This document shows, piece after piece, positions 55,284 through 64,000 of a DNA stretch of 64,000 nucleotides (its first letter is position 1; each line of letters begins with the position of its first letter). The position numbers and the translations under genes were made by a program. Below the pieces are notes generated by a model that saw only the letters and a list, made by a program, of their open reading frames with translations, had not been told where the DNA came from and ran no database searches. Origin of the DNA: Gloeobacterales cyanobacterium ES-bin-313 (GTDB lineage Bacteria > Cyanobacteriota > Cyanobacteriia > Gloeobacterales > Gloeobacteraceae); assembly GCA_014379585.1 (NCBI GenBank), contig JACMLN010000182.1, forward strand, positions 1-64,000, read 5' to 3'.

Positions 55284-56246
55284 CTAGCGGGTTGCCACCG
55301 CAGGGGTTTGGTCTTCGCCCTGGAAAAGTACCGTGCTCAAGTACCGTTCGCCAAAACTGGGTTGAACAAAAACGATCAACTTACCCTGGTTTTCGGGGCG
55401 CTTGGCGAGTTGTAAGGAAGCCCAAAATGCCGCGCCTGTGGAGATGCCAGAGAGTAAACCTTCTTCTTTCGCAAGTCTTCGACCGTACTCGATGGCCTTA
55501 TCGTCAGGAACTTGGATGATTTCGTCGATCAGATCTGCCCTCAAAACTGCTGGCACGAACCCAGCGCCGATGCCCTGAATTTTGTGGGTACCAGGGTTTC
55601 CTCCAGAAAGCACAGGACTGCCAGAAGGTTCAACAGCGACGATTTTCACCGTCGGCTTACGCGCTTTCCAGTACTCAGCGACTCCAGTAATCGTGCCCCC
55701 AGTTCCAACCCCAGAGACAAAAATATCCATCGTCCCTTCGGTATCTTCCCAAATTTCTGGGCCTGTGGTTTCGCGGTGAATTTTAGGGTTGGCTGGGTTG
55801 CGGAATTGTTGGAGCATGAATGCGCCTGGAATCTCAGTCACCATCTGTTCCGCGCGCCGAATTGCTCCACGCATACCTTCTGAACCAGCGGTTAATTCGA
55901 CTTGGGCACCGTAGGCACGCAACATCGCTCGACGTTCAGAGCTCATGGTGTCCGGCATCGTCAAGATCATGCGGTAGCCCCGTGCTGCTGCCACCATGGC
56001 TAAGGCAATGCCTGTATTGCCGGAGGTCGGTTCGATCAATGTGGTGTGCCCAGGCAAGATCTGACCGGCTTTTTCGGCCTCGTCGATCATGGAAACCCCA
56101 ATGCGATCCTTCACAGAAGCGGCTGGGTTAAAACTCTCCAACTTGGCAACAATCCGAGCCGTCGCTCCCTCAGCTTGAGGAATCCGATTCAACTCGACTA
56201 AGGGAGTGCGTCCGATCAACTCGGTAATGTTGTGGGCAATCTTCAT
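55284..56246 (-). CDS. cysK: Cysteine synthase (O-acetylserine sulfhydrylase)
   Basis: CysK makes cysteine from O-acetylserine and sulfide with PLP. The 320-residue protein has the PLP Lys in [11 protein letters not shown], the substrate loop [33 protein letters not shown], the PLP phosphate loop [10 protein letters not shown], and the ending [15 protein letters not shown] then FGERYLST. The length is normal for CysK A-type. The ATG at 56246 is favoured over a TTG at 56255. It is the only gene of its unit, with a likely terminator well downstream. Confidence 0.96.
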   Translation of the reverse strand: MKIAHNITELIGRTPLVELNRIPQAEGATARIVAKLESFNPAASVKDRIGVSMIDEAEKAGQILPGHTTLIEPTSGNTGIALAMVAAARGYRMILTMPDTMSSERRAMLRAYGAQVELTAGSEGMRGAIRRAEQMVTEIPGAFMLQQFRNPANPKIHRETTGPEIWEDTEGTMDIFVSGVGTGGTITGVAEYWKARKPTVKIVAVEPSGSPVLSGGNPGTHKIQGIGAGFVPAVLRADLIDEIIQVPDDKAIEYGRRLAKEEGLLSGISTGAAFWASLQLAKRPENQGKLIVFVQPSFGERYLSTVLFQGEDQTPAVATR

Positions 56247-56343
56247 AACGGCCAAGACCTATACTGCAGACTATCTAGTCTAGCAGTGCAAGGAGTTTGC
56301 TCGCATAGAGAAGCTCTAGTTGTCAAAAAACACAGCACTTTGC

Positions 56344-57294
56344 TTAAATTTTTGCGATCGTAAGGGCAAAAATTGCCAGTGAAGAAAGAATCAAAGCAAT
56401 GAGATAGGCAAGAACAAGTACTGAAAACTTTAGCCCCGTTTTGAGCCAGGAACTTCCGTATACGGTCTTCATCGACCAATAAAGATAGATACTCAGTACA
56501 AGTGGCGTCCAAGCAAACATGTCAGGTTTGCCCAATAGTGTATCAGCGGTTAACAGCAAGAAAGCGAAGGAATGATAGTGTAAGGCAAAGATCAGATGTT
56601 CTGCATAGAAGCATTTCGAGCGTACATATAAAATCTTTAAGAACAGTGCAAAAATTGGCAACAGAACAAACAAGATTTTTGGGAATTGCTCTGTAAACGT
56701 ATCTATGACCAATTTTGGTAAATTTTTGCCATCGGTAGAAATTACTTTTTCGATTTTTTCATTGATCGTCTCGTTAAGCTTTTTTTCGAGTCGTTCGTCT
56801 CGCTGCTCATTGCCTGTATGCACCGTGAGTTTGAGCGGTTTTCTGGAGGATTTTGGGGATGGTTCAGGGATCTCGGTTTTTGGTAAATCTTTTAGGTCAA
56901 GATGAAAGAGTTCCGCACTGTAGAACGGAAGTAGAAAGAAATAGGCAAAACTAATAAACAGATAGAGCCGAAATGGAGAAATGTAGCGTAGTCGGCGACC
57001 TGCACAAAACTCGCGGGTCAAAAATCCAGGCTTGAAGATCAGCGGCAGAACACTTTTGAAGAATTTTAGATCGACAGTGAGATAATCACCGATAAAATCT
57101 CCAGCAATTTTCCAAGTCGAGACGTGGAAATTGTCGTTGGCTTGGCCACAGCTTGGACAAAAATTTCCTGGGGTCAGTTCGCCACAGTTAAGACAAACCT
57201 CTGAGTGACGACCATCTTTGATCGTGGTGGTAGCCTTTGCAGGAGCGATTGGACTTGCTTCGCGGTTTGGCTCTGCGTAGTTCGCCTCGGTCAT
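56344..57294 (-). CDS. DUF3667-like membrane protein with zinc ribbon
   Basis: This 316-residue protein begins with a disordered 30-residue segment and a zinc ribbon (CLNCGELTPGNFCPSCGQ, four Cys). Next come the conserved DYLTVDLKFFKSVLPLIFKPGFLTREFCAGRR-type segment and YISPFRLYLFISFAYFFLLPF, which fit the DUF3667 family. A charged coiled segment (residues about 135-200) separates this part from the C-terminal membrane helices. The function is unknown. The start at 57294 is preferred over an earlier in-frame codon. It is divergent from htpG with 80 bases between. Confidence 0.78.
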   Translation of the reverse strand: MTEANYAEPNREASPIAPAKATTTIKDGRHSEVCLNCGELTPGNFCPSCGQANDNFHVSTWKIAGDFIGDYLTVDLKFFKSVLPLIFKPGFLTREFCAGRRLRYISPFRLYLFISFAYFFLLPFYSAELFHLDLKDLPKTEIPEPSPKSSRKPLKLTVHTGNEQRDERLEKKLNETINEKIEKVISTDGKNLPKLVIDTFTEQFPKILFVLLPIFALFLKILYVRSKCFYAEHLIFALHYHSFAFLLLTADTLLGKPDMFAWTPLVLSIYLYWSMKTVYGSSWLKTGLKFSVLVLAYLIALILSSLAIFALTIAKI

Positions 57295-57374
57295 GACGGC
57301 ATCCCAGGAGCGACAATTGACAACGATTCTAGCTTGCACTGCTATCGTATAAAAGTTGCGTTCAAGAATTTTCC

Positions 57375-59207
57375 ATGCAAGAGCGAGGAAGTATCACTGT
57401 TCATACCGAGAATATCTTTCCGATCATCAAGCGCTGGCTGTATTCGGACAAAGATATCTTCTTGCGCGAACTGATTTCTAACGCTGCCGATGCGATCAGC
57501 AAGCTGAAGATGGTCGGTTTTTCTGGAGACTTTCAGAGCGATGGTAAAGAATACGAAATTCAGGTCACGCTCGACAAAGAAAAGCGCACCTTGACTATCG
57601 CTGACAACGGGATCGGCATGACCGGCGAAGAAGTCAAAAAATATATCAACCAAGTCGCCTTCTCCAGCGCCGAAGAATTTTTGCAGAAGTATCAAGGCGA
57701 CGATGTGAAGCAGCAGATCATCGGCCACTTTGGCCTAGGCTTCTACTCATCGTTTATGGTCTCGGAGAAAGTGACCATCGACACCCTCTCCTACAAGCCA
57801 GACAGCACTGCGGTTCACTGGAGTTGCGATGGCACCACCAGTTTTGAACTCAGCGACTCCGAGCGCACTGAGCGTGGCACTGCTGTCACTCTCTACATCG
57901 ACAGCGAAAATGAAGAGTACCTGGAAGATTTTAAAATTCGCGAATTGATCCGCAATTACTGCGACTTTTTGCCTGTTCCAATTTTGTTCAACGGTGAAGC
58001 CGCGAACCGCCAAAAGCCGCTGTGGACCCAATCTCCCAATGGCCTCAAGGAAGAGGATTACAAGGAGTTTTACGGCTACTTGTACCCAATGAACGAGGAG
58101 CCGCTATTTTGGGTGCATCTAAATACGGATTACCCCTTCACCCTCCAAGGCATTCTTTACTTCCCGCGCCTAAAGCCCGACTTCGATCCAACGAAGTCCT
58201 CGATTCGCCTCTTTTGCAACCAGGTCTTTGTCAGCAATAACTGCGAAGAAATTATTCCGCAATTCCTTACTCCCCTACAGGGCGCAATAGACAGCCCAGA
58301 TATTCCTTTGAATGTCTCGCGATCTTTCCTGCAAGCGGATCGGACAGTGCGCCGGATCAGCGACTACATCTCCAAAAAAGTTGGGGATCGCCTCAAAGAG
58401 CTGCACAACGAAGAGTACGAAAAGTACGTTCAGTGTTGGAAAGACATCAATGTCTTTATCAAGTTCGGTGTGATGAATTCCGACAAGTTCTACGAGCAGA
58501 TCAAAGACGTGTTGATCTTTCAAGTAGCTGGAACTGAGACCTACACGACATTGAAGGATTACCTTGAGCGCAAGAGCGAGAAAAAGGTTTACTATACCTC
58601 CGATCAAGCTGCCCAAGGTGCTTACTTGGATCTTTTCAAGGCTCAAGGTCTCGAAGTTTTGGTGCTTGATACCTACATCGATACCCACTTCGTCGGTTTC
58701 TTAGAACGCCAAAATTCGGACGTGCAATTCGCCCGCATCGATTCAGATCTCGACGAAAATCTCCTCAGCACAGACAAAGCCGCAGAGATCGTCGATCCGC
58801 GCACGAATAAAACCCGCAGCGAAAGCCTAGCGGATTTGTTCAAGGCGAAACTTGGACTGCCCAACTTGAATGTGCGCACCGAAGCCCTCAAGGGTGAGGG
58901 TCAACCTGCCATGCTTCTATTGCCTGAGGCTCTACGCCGGCTCAAAGAGATGACTGCCCTCATGCAGCAAAAGCAGATGGACTTTTTAGATCAGCACACC
59001 TTGGTGATCAACACAACCAATCCATTGATCGAAAATCTCCAGCGCATGGACGAAACGGGTGCAGACGATGCCCTCGTTGGCCTGATCTGCCAGCATGTCT
59101 ACGACCTTGCCTTGATCTCCCAGAAAAACTTTGATGCGCAGGCAATGAGTCAGTTTGTCCAACGTTCCAACGATGTGTTGACGAGGCTTTCCCAAAAAGC
59201 AGTTTAA
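57375..59207 (+). CDS. htpG: Hsp90 chaperone HtpG
   Basis: The 610-residue chaperone has the GHKL ATPase N-terminus: LRELISNAADAISKLKMVG, ADNGIGMTGEEV and IGHFGLGFYSSFMVSEKV. The middle domain includes the catalytic Arg region NVSRSFLQADRTVRRISDYI. The C-terminal dimer domain ends with the usual NDVLTRLSQ. In cyanobacteria HtpG helps against heat and also acts on phycobilisome proteins and tetrapyrrole enzymes. The ATG at 57375 fits the family. No CIRCE element is visible upstream. Confidence 0.96.
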   Translation: MQERGSITVHTENIFPIIKRWLYSDKDIFLRELISNAADAISKLKMVGFSGDFQSDGKEYEIQVTLDKEKRTLTIADNGIGMTGEEVKKYINQVAFSSAEEFLQKYQGDDVKQQIIGHFGLGFYSSFMVSEKVTIDTLSYKPDSTAVHWSCDGTTSFELSDSERTERGTAVTLYIDSENEEYLEDFKIRELIRNYCDFLPVPILFNGEAANRQKPLWTQSPNGLKEEDYKEFYGYLYPMNEEPLFWVHLNTDYPFTLQGILYFPRLKPDFDPTKSSIRLFCNQVFVSNNCEEIIPQFLTPLQGAIDSPDIPLNVSRSFLQADRTVRRISDYISKKVGDRLKELHNEEYEKYVQCWKDINVFIKFGVMNSDKFYEQIKDVLIFQVAGTETYTTLKDYLERKSEKKVYYTSDQAAQGAYLDLFKAQGLEVLVLDTYIDTHFVGFLERQNSDVQFARIDSDLDENLLSTDKAAEIVDPRTNKTRSESLADLFKAKLGLPNLNVRTEALKGEGQPAMLLLPEALRRLKEMTALMQQKQMDFLDQHTLVINTTNPLIENLQRMDETGADDALVGLICQHVYDLALISQKNFDAQAMSQFVQRSNDVLTRLSQKAV

Positions 59208-59211
59208 GCCG

Positions 59212-59257
59212 AATTGGTGAGGGGTACGCAGCAGTGTGCCCCCTCACTTGCCAAATT
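59212..59257 (+). terminator. GC-rich hairpin downstream of htpG
   Basis: GTGAGGGG (59217-59224) pairs with CCCCTCAC (59240-59247), and outer AATTG pairs with CAAATT. It follows the htpG stop by five bases. No T-run follows, so it may be a 3'-end stabiliser and not a true terminator. Confidence 0.4.
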
Positions 59258-59364
59258 CCTATCAACAGTGAGCGGGGATCAAGAAATGAATCCCTCTTTC
59301 GGCTGAACAATATTGACCGTCAATCGAAGAAAGTTGGATCACAAAGTCCTGCTTAGGTACTCAG

Positions 59365-59820
59365 ATGCTTGCACGCTTAAGAGAACTCCGCGCTCAATAC
59401 TTTCAAGATCTAGAATCACTCAGTGAGCCTGAAATGTCTGGCGGCCATGCGACGTTGACCGATACAGATGCAGTCGAAGCGGAAGCCGCTACCTCTTCTG
59501 CGGCAGAACGCGTTTCACCAGAAATCCAAGAGGTGGTGATCGATCTGTACCAGCGCAGTTTAAAACAATTTGAATATGTCAAAGAAGCGAACGATAAATT
59601 CATCGCCATGCTAGAAGAAGCACTTGACGAAGATCCTAGCAATGCTAAGACCCAAACGGCCATTCGCGAATTTGCTGAAAGCCTTCTCTTAGATCCAGTT
59701 ATGCAACCACTTTCCTACAGCGCCGCAGAACAAGACGACATTATTGATAGCGCTCAGGGTCTCACCCAGCAAGAAGCGGTTCTTTACGGTGATGCTTCAA
59801 ATACTGAAGATACGCGGTAG
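59365..59820 (+). CDS. Hypothetical acidic protein
   Basis: The 151-residue protein is strongly acidic and helical: LARLRELRAQYFQDLESLSEPE at the start, a Thr/Ala/Ser-rich linker (residues about 27-50), then a helical part with VIDLYQRSLKQFEYVKEAND and a Asp-rich tail. No family is recognised and it has no signal or membrane segment. It lies between htpG and the flavodiiron operon in the same direction, with its own leader of 150 bases. Confidence 0.55.
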   Translation: MLARLRELRAQYFQDLESLSEPEMSGGHATLTDTDAVEAEAATSSAAERVSPEIQEVVIDLYQRSLKQFEYVKEANDKFIAMLEEALDEDPSNAKTQTAIREFAESLLLDPVMQPLSYSAAEQDDIIDSAQGLTQQEAVLYGDASNTEDTR

Positions 59821-60005
59821 CTTGACGGACGCTTCGCAGAATCTTCGCCCAGTGCTCAACGCTCTTACTACGTAGCAGCCAAAGACCCATCCTGCAAAAC
59901 TGTGTCGAAAAGCACAGAAGACAAGTCCTTGATCGATATTCGATCATTAGCTGTTAGGAACGGGCATAAGCTACAAGTAAGGCATTGGGCAAGGAGGCGG
60001 GAGCC

Positions 60006-61745
60006 ATGGTTCAGGAATTGACACGCAAACGTTTAAGTGTTCAAGTCCAAGAGATTGCGGAGCAGACAACGACGATGCGCTCCCTGGATTGGGATCGCGA
60101 CCGCTTCGACATCGAATTTGGCCTCCAAAATGGAACAACGTACAATTCTTTCTTGATTCGTGGCGAAAAAATTGCCCTCGTCGATACGAGCCACGAAAAA
60201 TTTCGTCAGCTTTATTTAGATTTACTCCACAGCCAAATTGACCCGTCCACAATTGATTACTTAATCATCAGTCATACCGAACCAGATCACAGTGGTTTAG
60301 TGGGCGATCTGCTCGACCTTGCCCCGAATATTACAGTTATTGCTTCACGGATGGCACTGCAATTTTTAGAAAATATGGTGCATCGTCCTTTTAAACAGCA
60401 GGCTGTGAAAAGCAGCGATACCTTGGATTTGGGCAACGGTCACGTACTTGAATTTATCTCGGCTCCGAACCTCCACTGGCCCGATACGATGTTTACTTTT
60501 GATCGCGAAACAAGAATTTTGTTTACCTGCGATGCTTTCGGGATGCATTACTGTAGCGACGTGATCTTCGATGAAAATCTGTCTGCTATCGAAGATGATT
60601 ATCGCTTCTACTACGAATGTCTCATGGCTCCCAATGCCAGATCAGTAGTCGCTGCCCTCAAACGCATGGAACCACTGGGAACAATAGATACGATTGCGAC
60701 AGGTCATGGCCCACTGATTCGCATTCACCTCAGTGAACTTGTGGATCGCTATCGACGGTGGAGTCACGAGCAAAACGAAGCGACTACCAGCGTGGCCGTT
60801 TTTTATGTGTCCGATTATGGCTACAGCGACCGCCTCTCCCAGGCGATTGCCCAAGGGATTACGAAGGCCCACGTTGCTGTCGAACTCATTGATTTACGGG
60901 CAACAGAACTTGCTGAAATCCAAGAAGTCGTTGGTCGCTCTGCAGCGATTGTGATTGGCACGCCACCCACGGAAGGCTCGGCTTCTGAAGCGGCGCAATC
61001 TGCTCTCGGACTAATTCTTGCAAATGTGAAATCGAAGCAAGCTTTCGGAGTCTACGAAGCTGGTGGGGAGGTTGATGAACCCGTCATGCCCCTCTACGGA
61101 CGATTTATCGATCTAGGACTTAGCTCTGGATTTGGTGCAATTCGTGCCCACCGTCCGGAAACCCCTTCCGGCGCACCAACACCCAGCATCTACAAACAGT
61201 GCGAAGAATCAGGTACGGACTTGGCCCAATGGTTGACCCGCGACAAGACCGTTCAACAGATGAAGGCCATCGATGTCAACTTGGACAAAGCGATGGGCCG
61301 GATTGCTGGTGGCCTCTATGTGATCACTGCGGCGAAGGGAGATATCAAGAGTGCCATGCTCGCCAGCTGGGTCGTTCAGGCCAGTTTCTTCCCGCTTGGT
61401 ATCTCCATCGCTGTTGCCAAAGACCGTGCCATCGAGGCTCTCATGCAAGTCGGGGATACTTTCGTGCTGAACGTCCTCGAAGAAGGCCGCTACAACGCTT
61501 TGATGCGCCACTTCCTCAAACGCTTTGCTCCCGGTGAAGATCGCTTTATTGGCATCGAGACTCTGACAGCCCAAAATGGTTCGCCGATTCTCAAAGAAGC
61601 TTTGGCCTATATAGAATGCAAAGTCGAAAGCCGCATGGATGGCAGCGATCACTGGCTGGTTTACAGTACTGTCGAAGCTGGGAATGTTTCTAACCCTGAG
61701 GGGCAGACCGCTGTTCACCACCGCAAAGTTGGCAATCATTATTGA
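60006..61745 (+). CDS. flv3: Flavodiiron protein Flv3-type (complete diiron site)
   Basis: The 579-residue protein has the three domains of cyanobacterial flavodiiron proteins. The beta-lactamase-like diiron domain has HTEPDH at residues 90-95, then LHWPDTMF, CDAFGMH and TGHGPLIR, all with canonical ligands. A flavodoxin domain (about 260-400) and a C-terminal flavin reductase domain (from about 425, AMGRIAGGLYVITA) follow. Flv1/Flv3 pairs pass electrons from photosystem I side to oxygen without making peroxide. The partner with a broken site lies 17 bases downstream. The ATG at 60006 has AAGGAGGCGGG upstream. Flv4 would be the alternative name. Confidence 0.88.
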   Translation: MVQELTRKRLSVQVQEIAEQTTTMRSLDWDRDRFDIEFGLQNGTTYNSFLIRGEKIALVDTSHEKFRQLYLDLLHSQIDPSTIDYLIISHTEPDHSGLVGDLLDLAPNITVIASRMALQFLENMVHRPFKQQAVKSSDTLDLGNGHVLEFISAPNLHWPDTMFTFDRETRILFTCDAFGMHYCSDVIFDENLSAIEDDYRFYYECLMAPNARSVVAALKRMEPLGTIDTIATGHGPLIRIHLSELVDRYRRWSHEQNEATTSVAVFYVSDYGYSDRLSQAIAQGITKAHVAVELIDLRATELAEIQEVVGRSAAIVIGTPPTEGSASEAAQSALGLILANVKSKQAFGVYEAGGEVDEPVMPLYGRFIDLGLSSGFGAIRAHRPETPSGAPTPSIYKQCEESGTDLAQWLTRDKTVQQMKAIDVNLDKAMGRIAGGLYVITAAKGDIKSAMLASWVVQASFFPLGISIAVAKDRAIEALMQVGDTFVLNVLEEGRYNALMRHFLKRFAPGEDRFIGIETLTAQNGSPILKEALAYIECKVESRMDGSDHWLVYSTVEAGNVSNPEGQTAVHHRKVGNHY

Positions 61746-61762
61746 TCTACGAGGAATTGCGC

Positions 61763-63502
61763 ATGACCAGTGCTGTGCCCACCCAACGGGATCTGCAAAC
61801 AGTCCATATCGCTGCTAATACATGGGTGCTCCGCTCCCGCAGCTTTTCGAGACTGAAATTTGAGGTGGAATATGCTCTTCAGCGAGGCACAACTTCAAAT
61901 GCCTACTTGATTCAAGGCGGTCAGCGGACAGTCTTGATCACGCCTCCCGGTGAAGCATTTACCGAAAACTTTCTTAGTGAGTTGGAGCGACTGATTCCCT
62001 TGACTGAGATCACCGATGTGATTGTCGGACATGTCAATCCCAACCGTTTTTTCACGCTTCTCAAATTGTTGGAACGTGCCCCTCAGATCCAGATCATCTG
62101 TTCAAATCCTGGTTCAGTGTTGCTCAAGGGGCTTTTTGATGCTGAAACCAATTCCCCACCGATGCCAGAAATGTTGGTGATGCGTGGCCAGGAAGTGCTC
62201 AAGTTGGGGAGTGGCCATCGCCTCCAATTTATTCCAGCGCCTACTCCCCGCTGGCCTGGTGGTCTCTGTGTCTACGACGACAAGACCAAAATTTTGTTTA
62301 GCGATAAATTTTTTGGGGTTCACGTCTGTGGAGATGCGGTTTTTGACGAAAGTGGTGCCAGCCACACCCTCGATGAGCGCCACTACTACGATTGTTTGAT
62401 GGCTTCCCAGGCTCGCCAGGTCGAAACAGTTTTGGATCGTTTTGAAGAGTGGCCTGCCCAGACCTACGCTCCCGTCCATGGTCCTCTCCTGCGTCTTGGT
62501 GGTCTCGACCGATTCGACCATTACCGGGAGTGGAATCGCCAACAACTGAATCAAACCCTTTCAGTCGCGCTGCTCTATGCCAGTGCCTACGGCAGTACAG
62601 CCACCCTCAGCCAAGCGATTGAACGCGGGATCACGAAAGCTGGAGTTGCAGTCGAAGCGATTAACTGCGAAGTGGCTACTTCCGAAGAAATTCGTGAAGC
62701 CCTCGGTCGCAGTGCAGGATTTATCATCGGTTCACCGACCCTAGGCGGTCATGCCCCAACACCCATCCAAACAGCCTTGGGAATTATCTTAGCCACCGCC
62801 GATAAAGGCCAACTCGCCGGGGTATTCGGCTCATTTGGCTGGAGCGGCGAGGCGATCGACTTACTGGTCGAAAAGCTCCAGAACGGTGGTTACACCTTTG
62901 GATTTCAACCGATCCGAGTCAAATTCAAGCCGACAGAAGCAACTCTTCAAGAATGTGTTGAAGCGGGCACAGACTTTGCCCAAGCCCTCAAAAAACAGCG
63001 CAAACCGAAGCAGGCAATCCGCCAAGATGCCACCCCGCTCGAATTGGCTGTTGGCCGAATTGTCGGTAGCTTGAGTGTCGTCACTGTTCGCCATGACGAT
63101 GTCAGCAGTGCGATGCTTGCTTCCTGGATTTCCCAAGCCTCCTTCAATCCACCCGGCCTGACCGTGGCTGTTGCCAAAGATCGTGCCATCGAATCGTTGC
63201 TCTACCCGAACAGCACTTTTGTCTTGAATCTTTTAGAAGAAGGCAAACACATTCCTTTAATGAAGCAATTCTTGAAACCCTTTGCACCGGGCGAAGATCG
63301 CTTCGGCGAGACTGAAACCAAGACCGCAAAAAATGGCTCACCGATCTTGCAAGATGCCCTTGCTTATCTAGAGTGCAAAGTCGTCAACCGTATGGACTGT
63401 GGCGATCACTGGCTGATCTATTGTTCAGCGGACGCGGGCAATGTCTTCAACCCTGGGGGCCGCACTGCTGTCCACTTCAGGCAAACAGGCACCCATTATT
63501 AG
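61763..63502 (+). CDS. flv1: Flavodiiron protein Flv1-type (degenerate diiron site)
   Basis: The 579-residue protein has the same length and domain order as its upstream neighbour. The first diiron motif reads HVNPNR in place of HxExDH, and the next His is Arg in PRWPGGL, while the later Asp (FSDKFFG) and His (VHGPLLR) remain. This loss of ligands is typical for Flv1 (and Flv2), which work as the partner of Flv3 (or Flv4). Flavodoxin and flavin-reductase parts are intact (VGRIVGSLSVVTV, ILQDALAYLECKV). GAGG lies eight bases before the ATG at 61763, and the two genes form one operon. Confidence 0.88.
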   Translation: MTSAVPTQRDLQTVHIAANTWVLRSRSFSRLKFEVEYALQRGTTSNAYLIQGGQRTVLITPPGEAFTENFLSELERLIPLTEITDVIVGHVNPNRFFTLLKLLERAPQIQIICSNPGSVLLKGLFDAETNSPPMPEMLVMRGQEVLKLGSGHRLQFIPAPTPRWPGGLCVYDDKTKILFSDKFFGVHVCGDAVFDESGASHTLDERHYYDCLMASQARQVETVLDRFEEWPAQTYAPVHGPLLRLGGLDRFDHYREWNRQQLNQTLSVALLYASAYGSTATLSQAIERGITKAGVAVEAINCEVATSEEIREALGRSAGFIIGSPTLGGHAPTPIQTALGIILATADKGQLAGVFGSFGWSGEAIDLLVEKLQNGGYTFGFQPIRVKFKPTEATLQECVEAGTDFAQALKKQRKPKQAIRQDATPLELAVGRIVGSLSVVTVRHDDVSSAMLASWISQASFNPPGLTVAVAKDRAIESLLYPNSTFVLNLLEEGKHIPLMKQFLKPFAPGEDRFGETETKTAKNGSPILQDALAYLECKVVNRMDCGDHWLIYCSADAGNVFNPGGRTAVHFRQTGTHY

Positions 63503-63684
63503 TGGAAAGTGGATTCTAGCGAGATTGCATAAAAGAAATAGTAATCCAAACAGTGACTCAGCTCCGTATCACTTATAGCTAGCGCTTCTGTCTCTTCTTG
63601 ACTGAATGACTTCACCCGAATACCTCTGCGCTAGCGTGCCCAGGTTATTGATCCGCAAAAGCAACATTATGGGGAATTAGCATC

Positions 63685-64000
63685 ATGAAATGGAATAAAT
63701 TGGCTGCCCTTTGGTTTCTCGTTGGCGTAATGTCAGTCTCAGGGACTGCTGTAACGACTTTCTCTGCCCAGGCTCAGGAAGTTCCCCTTGAGAAGAAGAT
63801 TTCTCTTTTGACCAAGAACAAGGATCAAGTTGGTACAGGGGATATGTTGCGCCGCTTCTTCTACGGTGATTTGCTGCCCCTTGGCGTGCAGCCCGGTGGA
63901 GCAGGTATGGTCGTGAATTTGTACAGCAAGACAAGTGACTACACCTTCTCTTACTGTGCTACCTACGATGTCGTTGTAGCGATCAAAAAAGGGCGAATCA
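63685..64000 (+). CDS. Exported protein, cut by the window end
   Basis: About 105 codons are visible. The N-terminus is a signal peptide (residues 1-30, with LAALWFLVGVMSVSGTAV and a likely cleavage after SAQA). The mature part begins QEVPLEKKISLLTKNKDQVGTG and has a single Cys in FSYCATYD. No family is recognised from this part. It starts 183 bases after the flv operon, with its own leader, which contains no obvious terminator. Confidence 0.7.
   Translation, partial: MKWNKLAALWFLVGVMSVSGTAVTTFSAQAQEVPLEKKISLLTKNKDQVGTGDMLRRFFYGDLLPLGVQPGGAGMVVNLYSKTSDYTFSYCATYDVVVAIKKGRI

Noticed and set aside
55075-55287. 70-codon plus-strand frame between the VirB5-like gene and cysK
   Set aside because: It overlaps the cysK terminator hairpin and has no ribosome binding site or family.

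Overview
The window is chromosomal DNA from a cyanobacterium. It carries NDH-1 subunits of the CO2-uptake type followed by a CO2-hydration (Chp/Cup) protein, ferredoxin-nitrite reductase with its NtcB and CnaT regulators, a pair of three-domain flavodiiron proteins, an FdC2-type ferredoxin, and several cyanobacterial families of unknown function (DUF1517, DUF2854, PATAN/DUF4388). Phytoene synthase lies close to a bacterial-type CrtI phytoene desaturase instead of the CrtP/CrtQ route. That is a known trait of the thylakoid-less Gloeobacter lineage, so I infer a member or relative of Gloeobacterales. No rRNA, photosystem or phycobilisome gene is present to confirm this.

Layout. 1-3.7 kb: an interspersed repeat with an AT-rich hairpin, murJ, and a scar with a 5'-truncated ADP-ribosylglycohydrolase/crystallin-J1 fusion and a tiny relic of a cation efflux gene. 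3.7-9.7 kb: a lipoprotein and a DUF1517 gene, then nitrogen assimilation (nirA-mobA divergent from ntcB-cnaT). 10.4-12.8 kb: an ABC-2 exporter and a second, inverted copy of the repeat. 12.9-18.9 kb: a PAAR protein, the ndhF-ndhD-chp operon, ruvC. 19-26 kb: TPR proteins and an overlapping operon encoding an FtsH-like protease with two AAA modules, a membrane TPR protein, YlxR and IF-2, ended by a strong bidirectional terminator. 26-29 kb: ahcY, fdC2-tlyA, tRNA-Gly and a Thr-rich lipoprotein. 29.3-35.3 kb: Fe-S nuclease, crtB, small cyanobacterial proteins, crtI, a DEAD-box helicase. 35.4-42 kb: a Ser/Thr kinase, a membrane protein and two exported peptidases (S46 and M13). 42-53 kb: a metal-binding chaperone, a glycosyltransferase, chorismate mutase, a PATAN protein, two histidine kinases, an RNase D-like exonuclease, a UbiB kinase, a PLD-family protein with an EF-hand loop, and an alpha-E protein. 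53-55 kb: two genes resembling orphan type IV secretion parts. 55-64 kb: cysK, a DUF3667 protein, htpG, flv3-flv1 and the start of an exported protein.

The strongest novelty candidate is the tandem-AAA M41 protease at 20421-22697 and its translationally coupled TPR partner. Next are the orphan VirB5/VirB6-like pair, the EF-hand in the PLD protein, the decayed glycohydrolase fusion, and the inverted repeats that bracket about 12 kb holding the nitrite-assimilation genes.
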